DNA of 16,079 nt from assembly GCA_015519985.1 (NCBI GenBank), contig WIAN01000126.1:1-16079 (forward strand), given 5' to 3'. Position numbers and translations under genes: made by a program. Positions 1 through 6,121 of the stretch are shown in pieces. Positions within the stretch are counted from its first letter, which is position 1; each line of letters begins with the position of its first letter. The notes under the pieces were generated by a model. The model saw only the letters and a list, made by a program, of their open reading frames with translations. It searched no databases and was not told the DNA's origin. This stretch comes from Candidatus Woesearchaeota archaeon (GTDB lineage: Archaea; Nanobdellota; Nanobdellia; Woesearchaeales; WAPJ01).

Positions 1-2
1 AA

Positions 3-767
3 GTTGAAGAGTTAGAAGAATTTTTATTTGTACTTTTAAAAGATTTTGATGTAGACTTTAAAAAAAATTTAACTTTTAAAGAAAAACAAATAAGTTTTAT
101 ATTAAAAAACAATTATTTAATCTCATTTCAAAATTATGAAAACAACTATTTAGAAAAAACGATAAAAGAATTTGAAAAAGAAAAATCAAAAATAAGAAGA
201 AAAAAAATTTCTTTTTTATTATACTTTTTTATAGATTTAATAACAGACGAATATTACGAAAAATTAGAAGTGATAGGACAATATTTAGAAAGTTTAGAAG
301 AAAGACTTTTGGAAAAAGGAGAAAAAAATTTGTTAGAAAAAATATATTTTTTAAAAAGAAACTTAATAACTTTAAGAAACGACTTGTGGCCTTTAAGAGA
401 AATAATACATAAAATTTCAAAAAACTACCAGTACTTTTTTGATAAAGAAACACTGCTTTACTTTTCAGACACTTATGATCATACAATTATAATAATAGAA
501 TTAATAGAAGAATATAGAGATTTACTTTCAGGAATGATAGATTTGTATTTGTCAAAAGTAAGCAATAAAATGAATGAAATAATGACAGTATTAACAGTTA
601 TAGGAACAATATTCATACCTTTAACCTTCATAACAGGAGTTTATGGAATGAATTTTAAATACATGCCAATATTATATTGGAAATACGGCTATTATTATAC
701 TTGGTTTGTAATGATAATAATAGCAATAGGAATGTTATACTATTTCAAAAAGAAAAAATGGTTTTAA
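3..767 (+). CDS. corA: CorA-type Mg2+/divalent cation transporter, C-terminal part (5' end outside window)
   Basis: The frame is open from the first bases of the window, so this is the C-terminal 254 residues of a longer protein; the first internal ATG-like start is not the real one. CorA proteins form pentameric Mg2+ channels in the cytoplasmic membrane. Visible features are a long charged, helical cytoplasmic stalk rich in Lys and Glu, then a first membrane helix (from about MTVLTVIGTIFIPLTFITGV) ending in the signature YGMNF, with GMN encoded at 645-653, a short outer loop, and a second membrane helix followed by the basic tail KKKKWF. The loop reads MPIL where the family usually has MPEL, so the usual acidic residue is missing. 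Its TAA overlaps the stop of the convergent downstream gene. The family call is firm; ion specificity cannot be read. Confidence 0.93.
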   Translation, partial: VEELEEFLFVLLKDFDVDFKKNLTFKEKQISFILKNNYLISFQNYENNYLEKTIKEFEKEKSKIRRKKISFLLYFFIDLITDEYYEKLEVIGQYLESLEERLLEKGEKNLLEKIYFLKRNLITLRNDLWPLREIIHKISKNYQYFFDKETLLYFSDTYDHTIIIIELIEEYRDLLSGMIDLYLSKVSNKMNEIMTVLTVIGTIFIPLTFITGVYGMNFKYMPILYWKYGYYYTWFVMIIIAIGMLYYFKKKKWF

Positions 768-1150
768 ACTGTGATTGTTTTTTCAATTTTCTTTTCAATT
801 GACAATTCTTTAATACTTTTGTTTATTACAAAAAATAGTTTTATAACTATAAATTTATTGTTTTTTTTGTTTATTATGACTGCTTCTGCTTTTTTTATAT
901 TTTTTAACACATCTTTTACATCTAAAGTTATTTTTTTATCTATTTTTATAGTTTTATCTTCAATATTTTCGGAAACATTAAACATTTCTACTCCAACAAT
1001 ATTATTTTTTTCATCTAAATCAATAACTAAATCTTCATTTACTTCTTCACTTATAACGGATTTTGAAGAAAACAAAAAAAGAATATCATTTTCATCATCA
1101 TAATCAAACTTATCTAACAAATATTTTTTATCTTGTTTTTCAAATTTCAT
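764..1150 (-). CDS. Small DUF2283-like protein
   Basis: A 128-residue protein of unknown function. Residues near the N-terminus (FDYDDENDILFLF, then SEEVNEDLVIDLDEKNN and IVGVEMFNVS) match the pattern of DUF2283 proteins: a Tyr-Asp rich strand, a conserved E-V pair, a D-x-D-E-x-G-like turn and V-G-I/V-E. The second half (about residues 60-128) is Lys/Ile-rich and not recognised. TTG (1162) and GTG (1159) are possible starts, but GGTG lies at 1160-1157 with the genome's usual 4-nt spacing to ATG 1150, so 1150 is chosen. It lies 41 nt after the membrane protein gene on the same strand and is probably co-transcribed with it. Its TAA shares the bases TTAA with the stop of corA. Confidence 0.75.
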   Translation of the reverse strand: MKFEKQDKKYLLDKFDYDDENDILFLFSSKSVISEEVNEDLVIDLDEKNNIVGVEMFNVSENIEDKTIKIDKKITLDVKDVLKNIKKAEAVIINKKNNKFIVIKLFFVINKSIKELSIEKKIEKTITV

Positions 1151-1154
1151 TAAA

Positions 1155-1160
1155 AACACC
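1155..1160 (-). promoter_or_regulatory. Ribosome binding site GGTG deciding the start of the DUF2283-like gene
   Basis: Minus-strand GGTGTT is followed by TTTA and ATG at 1150. The spacing equals that of other genes in the window, which favours ATG 1150 over TTG 1162 and over the GTG inside the motif. Confidence 0.6.
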
Positions 1161-1191
1161 AATTAAAAAATGTTTTAAATGGTTTTTTATA

Positions 1192-2031
1192 TTAGTTTAA
1201 ATCGTTCATCATGTTATTTAACGTTTGTTTTTCTTTTCTTATTAGTGTTGTATCCCTTTCTATGTCTTCTATTTTATTTAATGCAACTTTTACTTGTGAT
1301 AAAGAGATCCAATCTCCTGTAATTATCAATTTTAAATCTTCTGCATCTTTTGGAAGTTCAAACACTATTGCTCCAGCAGTTACTAATCCTGGTTGTAAAT
1401 CCTGTCCAAATTCTATAGGATCTGCAATATAAAGCATATCATCAGATAATCGATCATACTTTCTTCCTTTACTATCTACAATGTAAAACCTTGGAGCAAA
1501 CAAATATTTTGTTTCTTTAGCATTATTTAATATAGCTAAATATACTTTTACAAATTTTCCGTTTGTTTTTTTCTTAAAAGCTGAATCTCCCATTTCTGTG
1601 AATGTTTCTGCTCTGAAAACATTATATACTAAGTAATCTACAGGAATACTTTGATTCATAGAATAAATTATTTCTTTTGGCTCTTTTATTTCTGTATTTT
1701 GATTTTCTACTTGTGTAGATTCTGTATTATCTACGATTGTTTGGGTTGTGGTGTTTGTTGAAAAATTGTTTGAATTTGTAATCGCTCCAAAAATTGTGAA
1801 GCATATAAGTAGTAAAACTATTTTTATTCCCGTGGATAATTCAAAATTCATTTTTTCTCTAAACATATCATTTACTGGAGGTAATAAAATTGCGCTCATA
1901 ATAAGAAGTATTATTCCTTCAGAGAATAAGAGTTCCATAAATGCGCCTAACCCTGCTAGCAAAAATAGTATTCCAAGTACCCAACTTAAAACTAAACCTA
2001 AAGTAATCTTTTTAACTTCCTTTTTACTCAT
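1192..2031 (-). CDS. Membrane protein with DUF4352-like extracytoplasmic domain
   Basis: A 279-residue protein. After a short basic N-terminus come two adjacent hydrophobic segments (about residues 10-52) and a third at about 68-87 (GIKIVLLLICFTIFGAI), then a Ser/Thr/Asn-rich linker (about 88-118). The rest resembles the immunoglobulin-like DUF4352 fold: GKFVKVYLAILNN near residue 157, FYIVDSKGRKYD, and LQPGLVTAGAIVFELPKDAE, which fits the usual 'NPG...G.VVFEVP' stretch. A short helical tail follows. The function is unknown; such domains often sit outside the membrane as binding or stability modules. The start is supported by GGAGG at 2044-2040 and a spacing consistent with other genes. A TATA-like box lies upstream at 2085-2076 on this strand. 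Low confidence on role, high on being a real gene. Confidence 0.85.
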   Translation of the reverse strand: MSKKEVKKITLGLVLSWVLGILFLLAGLGAFMELLFSEGIILLIMSAILLPPVNDMFREKMNFELSTGIKIVLLLICFTIFGAITNSNNFSTNTTTQTIVDNTESTQVENQNTEIKEPKEIIYSMNQSIPVDYLVYNVFRAETFTEMGDSAFKKKTNGKFVKVYLAILNNAKETKYLFAPRFYIVDSKGRKYDRLSDDMLYIADPIEFGQDLQPGLVTAGAIVFELPKDAEDLKLIITGDWISLSQVKVALNKIEDIERDTTLIRKEKQTLNNMMNDLN

Positions 2032-2039
2032 TTTTAAAA

Positions 2040-2044
2040 CCTCC
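2040..2044 (-). promoter_or_regulatory. Ribosome binding site GGAGG of the DUF4352-like gene
   Basis: Minus-strand GGAGG followed by TTTTAAAA and ATG 2031. This is the more internal part of the archaeal anti-Shine-Dalgarno complement, unlike the GTGAT form that dominates the ribosomal operon. Confidence 0.7.
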
Positions 2045-2074
2045 GAAAGTTGTTTTTTATTCTTTTATCTTCGT

Positions 2075-2085
2075 TTTTTATAAAT
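2075..2085 (-). promoter_or_regulatory. Candidate TATA box for the minus-strand membrane protein gene
   Basis: On the minus strand this reads TATTTATAAAAA. A start about 26 nt downstream (near 2054) would give a leader of roughly 22 nt holding GGAGG, which is a consistent layout. Confidence 0.5.
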
Positions 2086-2097
2086 ATTTCTTTTTTT

Positions 2098-2127
2098 GTT
2101 TATAAATTGCTAATAACTTGTTGAATT
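2098..2127 (+). repeat. Imperfect direct repeat, copy A (TATA-containing)
   Basis: Thirty bases beginning GTTTATAAAT and ending TTGTTGAATT. It matches copy B (2147-2176) at 24 of 30 positions, with identical ends and differences in the middle. It lies between two divergent genes, so it may be a duplicated promoter or operator. Confidence 0.6.
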
Positions 2128-2146
2128 GGTTTCTTATATATAAATT

Positions 2147-2176
2147 GTTTATAAATCGCTATGGGTTTGTTGAATT
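2147..2176 (+). repeat. Imperfect direct repeat, copy B (TATA-containing)
   Basis: Second copy of the 30-base element, 49 nt after copy A. It keeps the TATA-like start and the TTGTTGAATT end and differs mainly in the six-base interior. Confidence 0.6.
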
Positions 2177-2184
2177 ATGTAAGC

Positions 2185-2193
2185 TTTATAAAA
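2185..2193 (+). promoter_or_regulatory. Candidate TATA box for the winged-helix gene
   Basis: TTTATAAAA centred near 2189. The usual archaeal distance puts transcription start near 2215, only a few bases before the TTG codon at 2222, which implies a very short leader. Confidence 0.5.
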
Positions 2194-2221
2194 AGAGGTA
2201 AAAACAGAAAAAAAGTTTTTT

Positions 2222-2455
2222 TTGGCAATAGATAAACCAATGATGCCTTCTGAAATTGTTATAAAAATTTATGGAAAAAACAGCAATACTGCTTTCAATA
2301 TTGTATCTAGAGCATTATCGGAATTAACAAAAAAAGGTTTGATAGAAATTTTAAATCCTAAAGAAAAAACCGGCCGTATTTATAGAAGAACAAAACTTGG
2401 AGATAAAATATTTAAGCAAATAAATACTGATAAAACAGATAATAAAAACAATTAA
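2222..2455 (+). CDS. Small winged helix-turn-helix DNA-binding protein
   Basis: A 77-residue protein. The sequence MMPSEIVIKIYGK - NTAFNIVSRALSELTKKGL - IEILNPKEKTGRIYRRTKLG follows the classic archaeal winged-helix pattern: helix 2 with PSEI, recognition helix with SRALSELTKKGL, then the wing with N-P-x-x-K-x-G-R-x-Y and T-x-x-G. Residues after 65 are a polar tail. It is likely a cytoplasmic transcription regulator of the MarR/ArsR-like kind; its targets cannot be read. The frame is open from 2192 but contains no ATG or GTG before TTG 2222; ATG 2240 is the alternative, though it would remove part of the first helix. No clear ribosome binding site is seen, in line with a nearly leaderless transcript. 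It could regulate the repeat-bearing promoter region just upstream. Confidence 0.75.
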   Translation: MAIDKPMMPSEIVIKIYGKNSNTAFNIVSRALSELTKKGLIEILNPKEKTGRIYRRTKLGDKIFKQINTDKTDNKNN

Positions 2456-2468
2456 TATTTTTAGAAAC

Positions 2469-2489
2469 TTTTTTTATTGTACTATTTTT
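2469..2489 (+). terminator. T-tract terminator after the winged-helix gene
   Basis: Runs of seven and five T (2469-2475, 2485-2489) follow the stop codon at 2455. Archaeal transcription commonly ends at such T-tracts without a hairpin. Confidence 0.45.
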
Positions 2490-2551
2490 ATTATAATGAT
2501 TTTAGATTAAAAATTGCGATGTTTTTTGTTTAGTTTCCAAAAAACAAAACC

Positions 2552-2560
2552 TTTATAAAT
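2552..2560 (+). promoter_or_regulatory. Strong candidate TATA box ahead of the structured region
   Basis: TTTATAAAT centred near 2556. The expected start is about 2580-2584, exactly where the hairpin-rich stretch begins, which gives the ribosomal operon a leader of about 215 nt or starts a separate RNA. Confidence 0.55.
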
Positions 2561-2579
2561 ACTTCTTTAAACCTATTTT

Positions 2580-2767
2580 GAACTTTGATGTTGGTGTCTG
2601 AAAAAGGATTGCTTTTGGGCAAATGATTCCTAATAAAGCAATTCTAACCAAAAGACACCTTTAGAACATTTTCAGCCCGAGAAAATGTTCTTGGAAAATT
2701 GCGGTTTTGCAATCATAAACGCAGATAAACGCAAAAAAAATGCATTGTGCATTGATGTTTATGCAAT
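2580..2767 (+). ncRNA. Structured leader or small RNA upstream of L3
   Basis: No coding frame is convincing between 2456 and 2795. The stretch contains successive helices: GGTGTCT 2593-2599 with AGACACC 2653-2659 (7 bp); inside it GGATTGCTTT 2606-2615 with AAAGCAATTC 2635-2644 (10 bp, one G-U), separated from the first by an internal loop of 6 and 8 nt; then a perfect 11-bp hairpin, 2663-2673 with 2681-2691, loop AGCCCGA; then ATTGC/GCAAT 2698-2702 with 2709-2713. CATAAAC 2714-2720 can pair with GTTTATG 2757-2763. No T-tract separates it from L3, so a cis-acting operon leader is favoured; a processed or independent RNA is possible. I do not recognise an Rfam family. The large internal loop recalls an H/ACA pocket, but the ACA spacing does not fit. 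Confidence 0.5.
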
Positions 2768-2774
2768 TTATAAA
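2767..2774 (+). promoter_or_regulatory. Second TATA-like box, just upstream of L3
   Basis: TTTATAAA centred near 2770-2771, about 26 nt before ATG 2796. If used, it would give a leaderless L3 transcript that skips the structured region. Confidence 0.35.
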
Positions 2775-2795
2775 AAATTATGAAGACTGATAATC

Positions 2796-3761
2796 ATGGC
2801 AAAAAAAAGCTCACCAAGACATGGAAGCATGCAATTTTGGCCTAGAAAAAGGGCTAAAAGACATTTCGCTAGAGTAAGAAGTTTTGTTAAAAACGATGAA
2901 GTTAAACCTGCTGGTTTTGCTGGTTATAAAATAGGAATGACTCATATTACAGTTATTGATAATAGAAAAAATTCTTTAACAAAAGGTGAAGAATTAACTT
3001 TTCCAGTAACTTTGGTTGAAGTTCCTAATCTTTTTGTTTATGGAGTTAGATTGTATAAAGAAACTGATGACGGTTTAAAAATTGTTTCTGAAAAAACAGT
3101 TAAAGCTCCTAAAAATTTGTTAAGAAGAGGTCCTTATGCTAAAAAAGAAAATAATGTTGAGTTAAATAAAGATGCTGATATTGTAAGATTATTAGTTTCT
3201 ACACAACCTGAAAAAACTAATATTGGTAAAAAAACAGCTGAAGTTTTTGAAATTGAAATGTCTGGAAGTTTTGAAGACGCTTTAAATTATGCTTTAGAAA
3301 AGTTAGGTAAAGAAATTTCAGTTGATGAAGTTTTTAAAGAATTAGATTTGATTGATGTTCATGCAGTAACTAAAGGTAAAGGTTATCAAGGACCTGTTAA
3401 AAGATTCGGAGTAACTTTAAGAAGTCATAAATCTGAAAAAGTAAGAAGAGGTCCTGGTTCTTTAGGAGCATGGCTTGCTTCTGTAAGACAATACAGAGTT
3501 GCTCATGCTGGTCAAATGGGTTATCATCAAAGAGTTGATTATAATAAACAAATTATTACTTTTTTACAACCTGAAGATTTACAAGTTAAAGGCGGAATTT
3601 TACATTACGGTTTTCCAAAAAGCAAAGTTATGTTATTAAAAGGTTCAGTTCCAGGAACTAAAAAAAGATTGTTAAGATTTACTTTACAATCAAGACCTGC
3701 TAAAAAAACTTTCACTCAACCAGTTGAAATTGTTAATGTAAGTTTAAAATCACAACAATAA
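2796..3761 (+). CDS. rpl3: 50S ribosomal protein L3 (uL3)
   Basis: A 321-residue archaeal L3, a large-subunit protein that contacts 23S rRNA near the peptidyl transferase centre and helps early assembly. The N-terminus MAKKSSPRHGSMQFWPRKRA is typical of archaeal and eukaryotic L3, followed by GFAGYKIGMTHI, then the central KGKGYQGPVKRFG and RRGPGSLGAW, and the H-A-G-Q-M-G-Y-H-Q-R loop that reaches toward the catalytic centre. Length is close to the archaeal norm. TGATAATC precedes the ATG, a one-base variant of the genome's GTGAT site. It is the first gene of the operon and sits behind the hairpin-rich region. Valine is mostly GTT here (23 GTT to 8 GTA by my count), unlike later genes. Confidence 0.99.
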   Translation: MAKKSSPRHGSMQFWPRKRAKRHFARVRSFVKNDEVKPAGFAGYKIGMTHITVIDNRKNSLTKGEELTFPVTLVEVPNLFVYGVRLYKETDDGLKIVSEKTVKAPKNLLRRGPYAKKENNVELNKDADIVRLLVSTQPEKTNIGKKTAEVFEIEMSGSFEDALNYALEKLGKEISVDEVFKELDLIDVHAVTKGKGYQGPVKRFGVTLRSHKSEKVRRGPGSLGAWLASVRQYRVAHAGQMGYHQRVDYNKQIITFLQPEDLQVKGGILHYGFPKSKVMLLKGSVPGTKKRLLRFTLQSRPAKKTFTQPVEIVNVSLKSQQ

Positions 3762-3807
3762 AAAATTAACAATACATAAACAATATATAAAATATATGTG
3801 AGAAAAA

Positions 3808-4617
3808 ATGAAATTAGACGTTTATAATTTTGAAGGAAAAAAAGAATCAACAATAGAATTACCTCAAGAATTTGAAAAAGAGTTAAGACCAGATTTAATT
3901 AAAAGAGCTGTTTTATATTTACAATCTTTATTCAGACAACCTTATGGAGCTAAAGAAAAAGCTGGTATGAGACATTCAGCAGACTTATCTAGAAGAAGAA
4001 GAAAATACAGAGGAAGTTATGGTAAAGGAATTTCAAGAGTTCCTAGAAAAATTTTGTCCAGAAGAGGTTTAAACTTTGTTTGGGTTGGAGCAGTAGCACC
4101 TGGAACAGTAGGTGGAAGAAGAGCTCATCCTCCTAAAGCAGAAAAAGTTTGGGCTAAAAAAATAAATAAAAAAGAAAGAAGACAAGCTATACTTTCAGCT
4201 TTAAACGCTGCATTAAATAAAGATTTAGTTGTTGAAAGAGGACATAAAGTTCCTGAAAATTATCCTTTTGCTATAATTAACGATTTTGAAAAAGTATCAA
4301 AAACAAAAGATGCTGTTAAAATATTAGAAAGTTTAGGTTTTAAAGAAGAATTAGAAAGAGCAAAAGTAAAAAAAGTAAGAGCAGGAAAATTAAAAAATAG
4401 AGGAAGACCTTACAAGAAGAAAAAATCATTATTAATAGTTGTTTCAGAAAATTGTGCTGTTAAAGATGCTTTAAGTAATGTTCCTGGAGTAGATGTTGTT
4501 AGAGTTGATGAATTAAATGCTTTATTATTAGCACCTGGAACACATTATGGTAGAGCAACATTATTCACAGATAAAGCTTTAGAATTATTAAAAGAAAAAA
4601 AATTGTTTTTAAACTAA
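3808..4617 (+). CDS. rpl4: 50S ribosomal protein L4 (uL4)
   Basis: A 269-residue archaeal/eukaryotic-type L4. L4 binds domain I of 23S rRNA and lines the peptide exit tunnel with an extended loop. Recognisable parts are the N-terminal LPQEFEKELRPDLIKRAV, the basic tunnel loop GSYGKGISRVPRKILSRRG, and GTVGGRRAHPPKAEKVW, followed by the globular C-terminal part ending in GTHYGRATLFTDKALELL. GTGAG at 3798-3802 lies five bases before the ATG. It follows L3 by 46 nt. In bacteria L4 autoregulates the S10 operon; nothing here shows that for this archaeon. Confidence 0.99.
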   Translation: MKLDVYNFEGKKESTIELPQEFEKELRPDLIKRAVLYLQSLFRQPYGAKEKAGMRHSADLSRRRRKYRGSYGKGISRVPRKILSRRGLNFVWVGAVAPGTVGGRRAHPPKAEKVWAKKINKKERRQAILSALNAALNKDLVVERGHKVPENYPFAIINDFEKVSKTKDAVKILESLGFKEELERAKVKKVRAGKLKNRGRPYKKKKSLLIVVSENCAVKDALSNVPGVDVVRVDELNALLLAPGTHYGRATLFTDKALELLKEKKLFLN

Positions 4618-4643
4618 AAGAATAAAAAATAATCAATGTTTTA

Positions 4644-4648
4644 GTGAT
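4644..4648 (+). promoter_or_regulatory. Ribosome binding site GTGAT deciding the L23 start
   Basis: Two adjacent ATG codons (4651, 4654) follow. Only 4654 gives the five-base spacing seen at L2, L4, L29 and others. Confidence 0.7.
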
Positions 4649-4653
4649 TTATG

Positions 4654-4908
4654 ATGGAAAGAAAATTAAAAGTGCCTTTAAGCACAGAAAAAGATATTAG
4701 ATTAATGGAAAAAGAAAACAAAATAGTATTCGTAGTAGATAATAAAGCAACAAAAGAAGAGATAAAAAAAGAAGTAGAAGAAAGATTTAAAGTTAAAGTA
4801 TTAAAAGTAAATACAATGTACGATACTAATGGAAAGAAAAAAGCTTATGTAAAATTATCAGAAGAAACACCTGCAATTGATATTGCTACAGAATTAGGAT
4901 TATTATAA
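4654..4908 (+). CDS. rpl23: 50S ribosomal protein L23 (uL23)
   Basis: An 84-residue protein, the short archaeal form. L23 sits at the exit of the peptide tunnel and is the docking site for signal recognition particle and other nascent-chain factors. Visible hallmarks are [24 protein letters not shown] near the start, the helix [24 protein letters not shown] and the strand [12 protein letters not shown]. The start was set to the second of two adjacent ATG codons because of the spacing to GTGAT. It carries no Lys/Glu tail, although several other tunnel-exit proteins in this operon do. Confidence 0.98.
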   Translation: MERKLKVPLSTEKDIRLMEKENKIVFVVDNKATKEEIKKEVEERFKVKVLKVNTMYDTNGKKKAYVKLSEETPAIDIATELGLL

Positions 4909-4941
4909 TATTTTGTTTTATAAAGATAAACGTGATTTATA

Positions 4942-5670
4942 ATGGGTAAAGATTTAATACAACAAAGGAGAGGAAAAGGCTCTCAAAGGTATAGAAGTCC
5001 AAGTTTCAAGTATGCTGGAAAAATATCACACAGACCTTATACTAGTGAAGAAAAAGAAGGAAAAGTAACAGGAATAATAGCAGATATAATTCATTCAACA
5101 GGACATTCAGCACCATTAGCAATTATAGAATATGAAGATGGTTATCAAACTTTAATAGCTGCTCCAAGAGGAGTATATGTAGGTTATGAAGTTGAAGCAG
5201 GAAGCGAAGCTTCAATAAAACCAGGAAATACATTGCCTTTAAAAAACATTCCAGAAGGAACAGAAGTTTATAATTTAGAAAAAATACCTGGTGATGGAGG
5301 AAAATATGTAAGAAGTGCAGGAGGCTTCGCTAAAGTTGTTGGTAAAACAGCTAATGGAATTTCAGTAGTATTACCTTCAAAAAAAGTAAAAGAATTTAAT
5401 CCTGAAAGCAGAGCAACAATAGGTTTAATTGCTGGTTTTGGAAAGACAGAAAAACCATTTTTGAAAGCAGGAGCAAAATATCATGCTAGAAGAGCAAGAA
5501 ACAAATTATACCCAATTGTTTCAGGAACAAGTATGAACGCAGTAGACCATCCATTCGGAGGTTCAAAGAGCAGTCATAAAGGAAGACCAACTATTGCTCC
5601 AAGAAATGCACCTCCAGGTAAGAAAGTTGGTAAATTAAGACCAAAGAGAACAGGAAGAAAAAAGAGGTAA
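4942..5670 (+). CDS. rpl2: 50S ribosomal protein L2 (uL2)
   Basis: A 242-residue archaeal L2, the primary 23S rRNA-binding protein involved in subunit association and in supporting the peptidyl transferase centre. The N-terminus MGKDLIQQRRGKGSQRYRSP is typical. The centre shows GNTLPLKNIPEGTEVYNLE and GDGGKYVRSAGGFAKVVGK, and the C-terminal rRNA-binding part has SGTSMNAVDHPFGGSKSSHK with the conserved His of VDHP, then APPGKKVGKLRPKRTGRKK. The family's GGG is GGS here. GTGAT at 4932-4936 is five bases before the ATG. Length is normal. Confidence 0.99.
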   Translation: MGKDLIQQRRGKGSQRYRSPSFKYAGKISHRPYTSEEKEGKVTGIIADIIHSTGHSAPLAIIEYEDGYQTLIAAPRGVYVGYEVEAGSEASIKPGNTLPLKNIPEGTEVYNLEKIPGDGGKYVRSAGGFAKVVGKTANGISVVLPSKKVKEFNPESRATIGLIAGFGKTEKPFLKAGAKYHARRARNKLYPIVSGTSMNAVDHPFGGSKSSHKGRPTIAPRNAPPGKKVGKLRPKRTGRKKR

Positions 5671-5712
5671 AATCATTAAAAATTTTTTTTAAATTTTCAC
5701 GAGGTAATAATC

Positions 5713-6096
5713 ATGGTTGAATTAAAAAAGAAAACATGGAGAGGATTGACAGAAGAAGAAGTTAAAAAACTGTCATTTGAAGATTTTTTAAAATTAATAC
5801 CAAGCAGAGAAAGAAGATCATTAAAAAGAGGATTAACATATTCACAAAAAAGATTGTTAGAAAAGTTAAAGAAAAAAGATAAAGTAAAAACTCATGCAAG
5901 AGAACTAGTAATATTGCCAGAAATGTTAGGAAAAACAGTTTTAGTATATAATGGTAAAACTTTTGTAGAAGTAAGAATTGAATTAGAAATGTTAGGTCAT
6001 AGATTAGGAGAATACTCTTTAACAAGAAAATTAGTCAAACATCAAGCACCAGGAGTTGGAGCTACAAGAAGTTCAGCTCACATGTCAGTAAGATAA
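5713..6096 (+). CDS. rps19: 30S ribosomal protein S19 (uS19)
   Basis: A 127-residue archaeal S19, which binds the head of 16S rRNA together with S13 and contacts the A-site tRNA region. Typical stretches are TWRGLTEEEVKKLSFEDFLK, the KTHARELVILPEMLGKTVLVY segment with NGKTFVEV, and LGHRLGEYSLTRK near the C-terminus, ending in H-Q-A-P-G-V-G-A-T-R-S-S. The archaeal N-terminal extension is present. The binding site is AGGTAAT at 5702-5708 followed by AATC, the same arrangement as at L18. Confidence 0.98.
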   Translation: MVELKKKTWRGLTEEEVKKLSFEDFLKLIPSRERRSLKRGLTYSQKRLLEKLKKKDKVKTHARELVILPEMLGKTVLVYNGKTFVEVRIELEMLGHRLGEYSLTRKLVKHQAPGVGATRSSAHMSVR

Positions 6097-6112
6097 AAAT
6101 AAATAATTAAAA

Positions 6113-6117
6113 GTGAT
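6113..6117 (+). promoter_or_regulatory. Ribosome binding site GTGAT deciding the L22 start
   Basis: The GTG of this site is in frame with L22, nine bases before ATG 6122, and so mimics a start codon. Four bases separate GTGAT from ATG 6122, as at L5, L6 and S5. Confidence 0.7.
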
Positions 6118-6121
6118 GATA

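Noticed and set aside
771..1103. Plus-strand frame opposite the DUF2283-like gene
   Set aside because: Phe/Ser/Ile-rich composition without recognisable motifs, while the minus strand has a family-like protein and a ribosome binding site.
1748..2083. Plus-strand frame opposite the membrane protein gene
   Set aside because: It mirrors the transmembrane region of the minus-strand gene and has no supporting signal.
2593..2668. H/ACA guide RNA reading of the first hairpin
   Set aside because: The internal loop of 6 and 8 nt resembles a pseudouridylation pocket, but the nearest ACA (2666-2668) is about 21 nt from the pocket instead of 14-16 and is buried in the next hairpin; no clear K-turn is seen.
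2580..2767. SRP RNA, RNase P RNA, 5S rRNA or tRNA in the L3 upstream region
   Set aside because: None of the conserved cores (SRP54-binding loop, RNase P GAGGAAAGUC-like segment, tRNA T-loop GGTTC) is visible.
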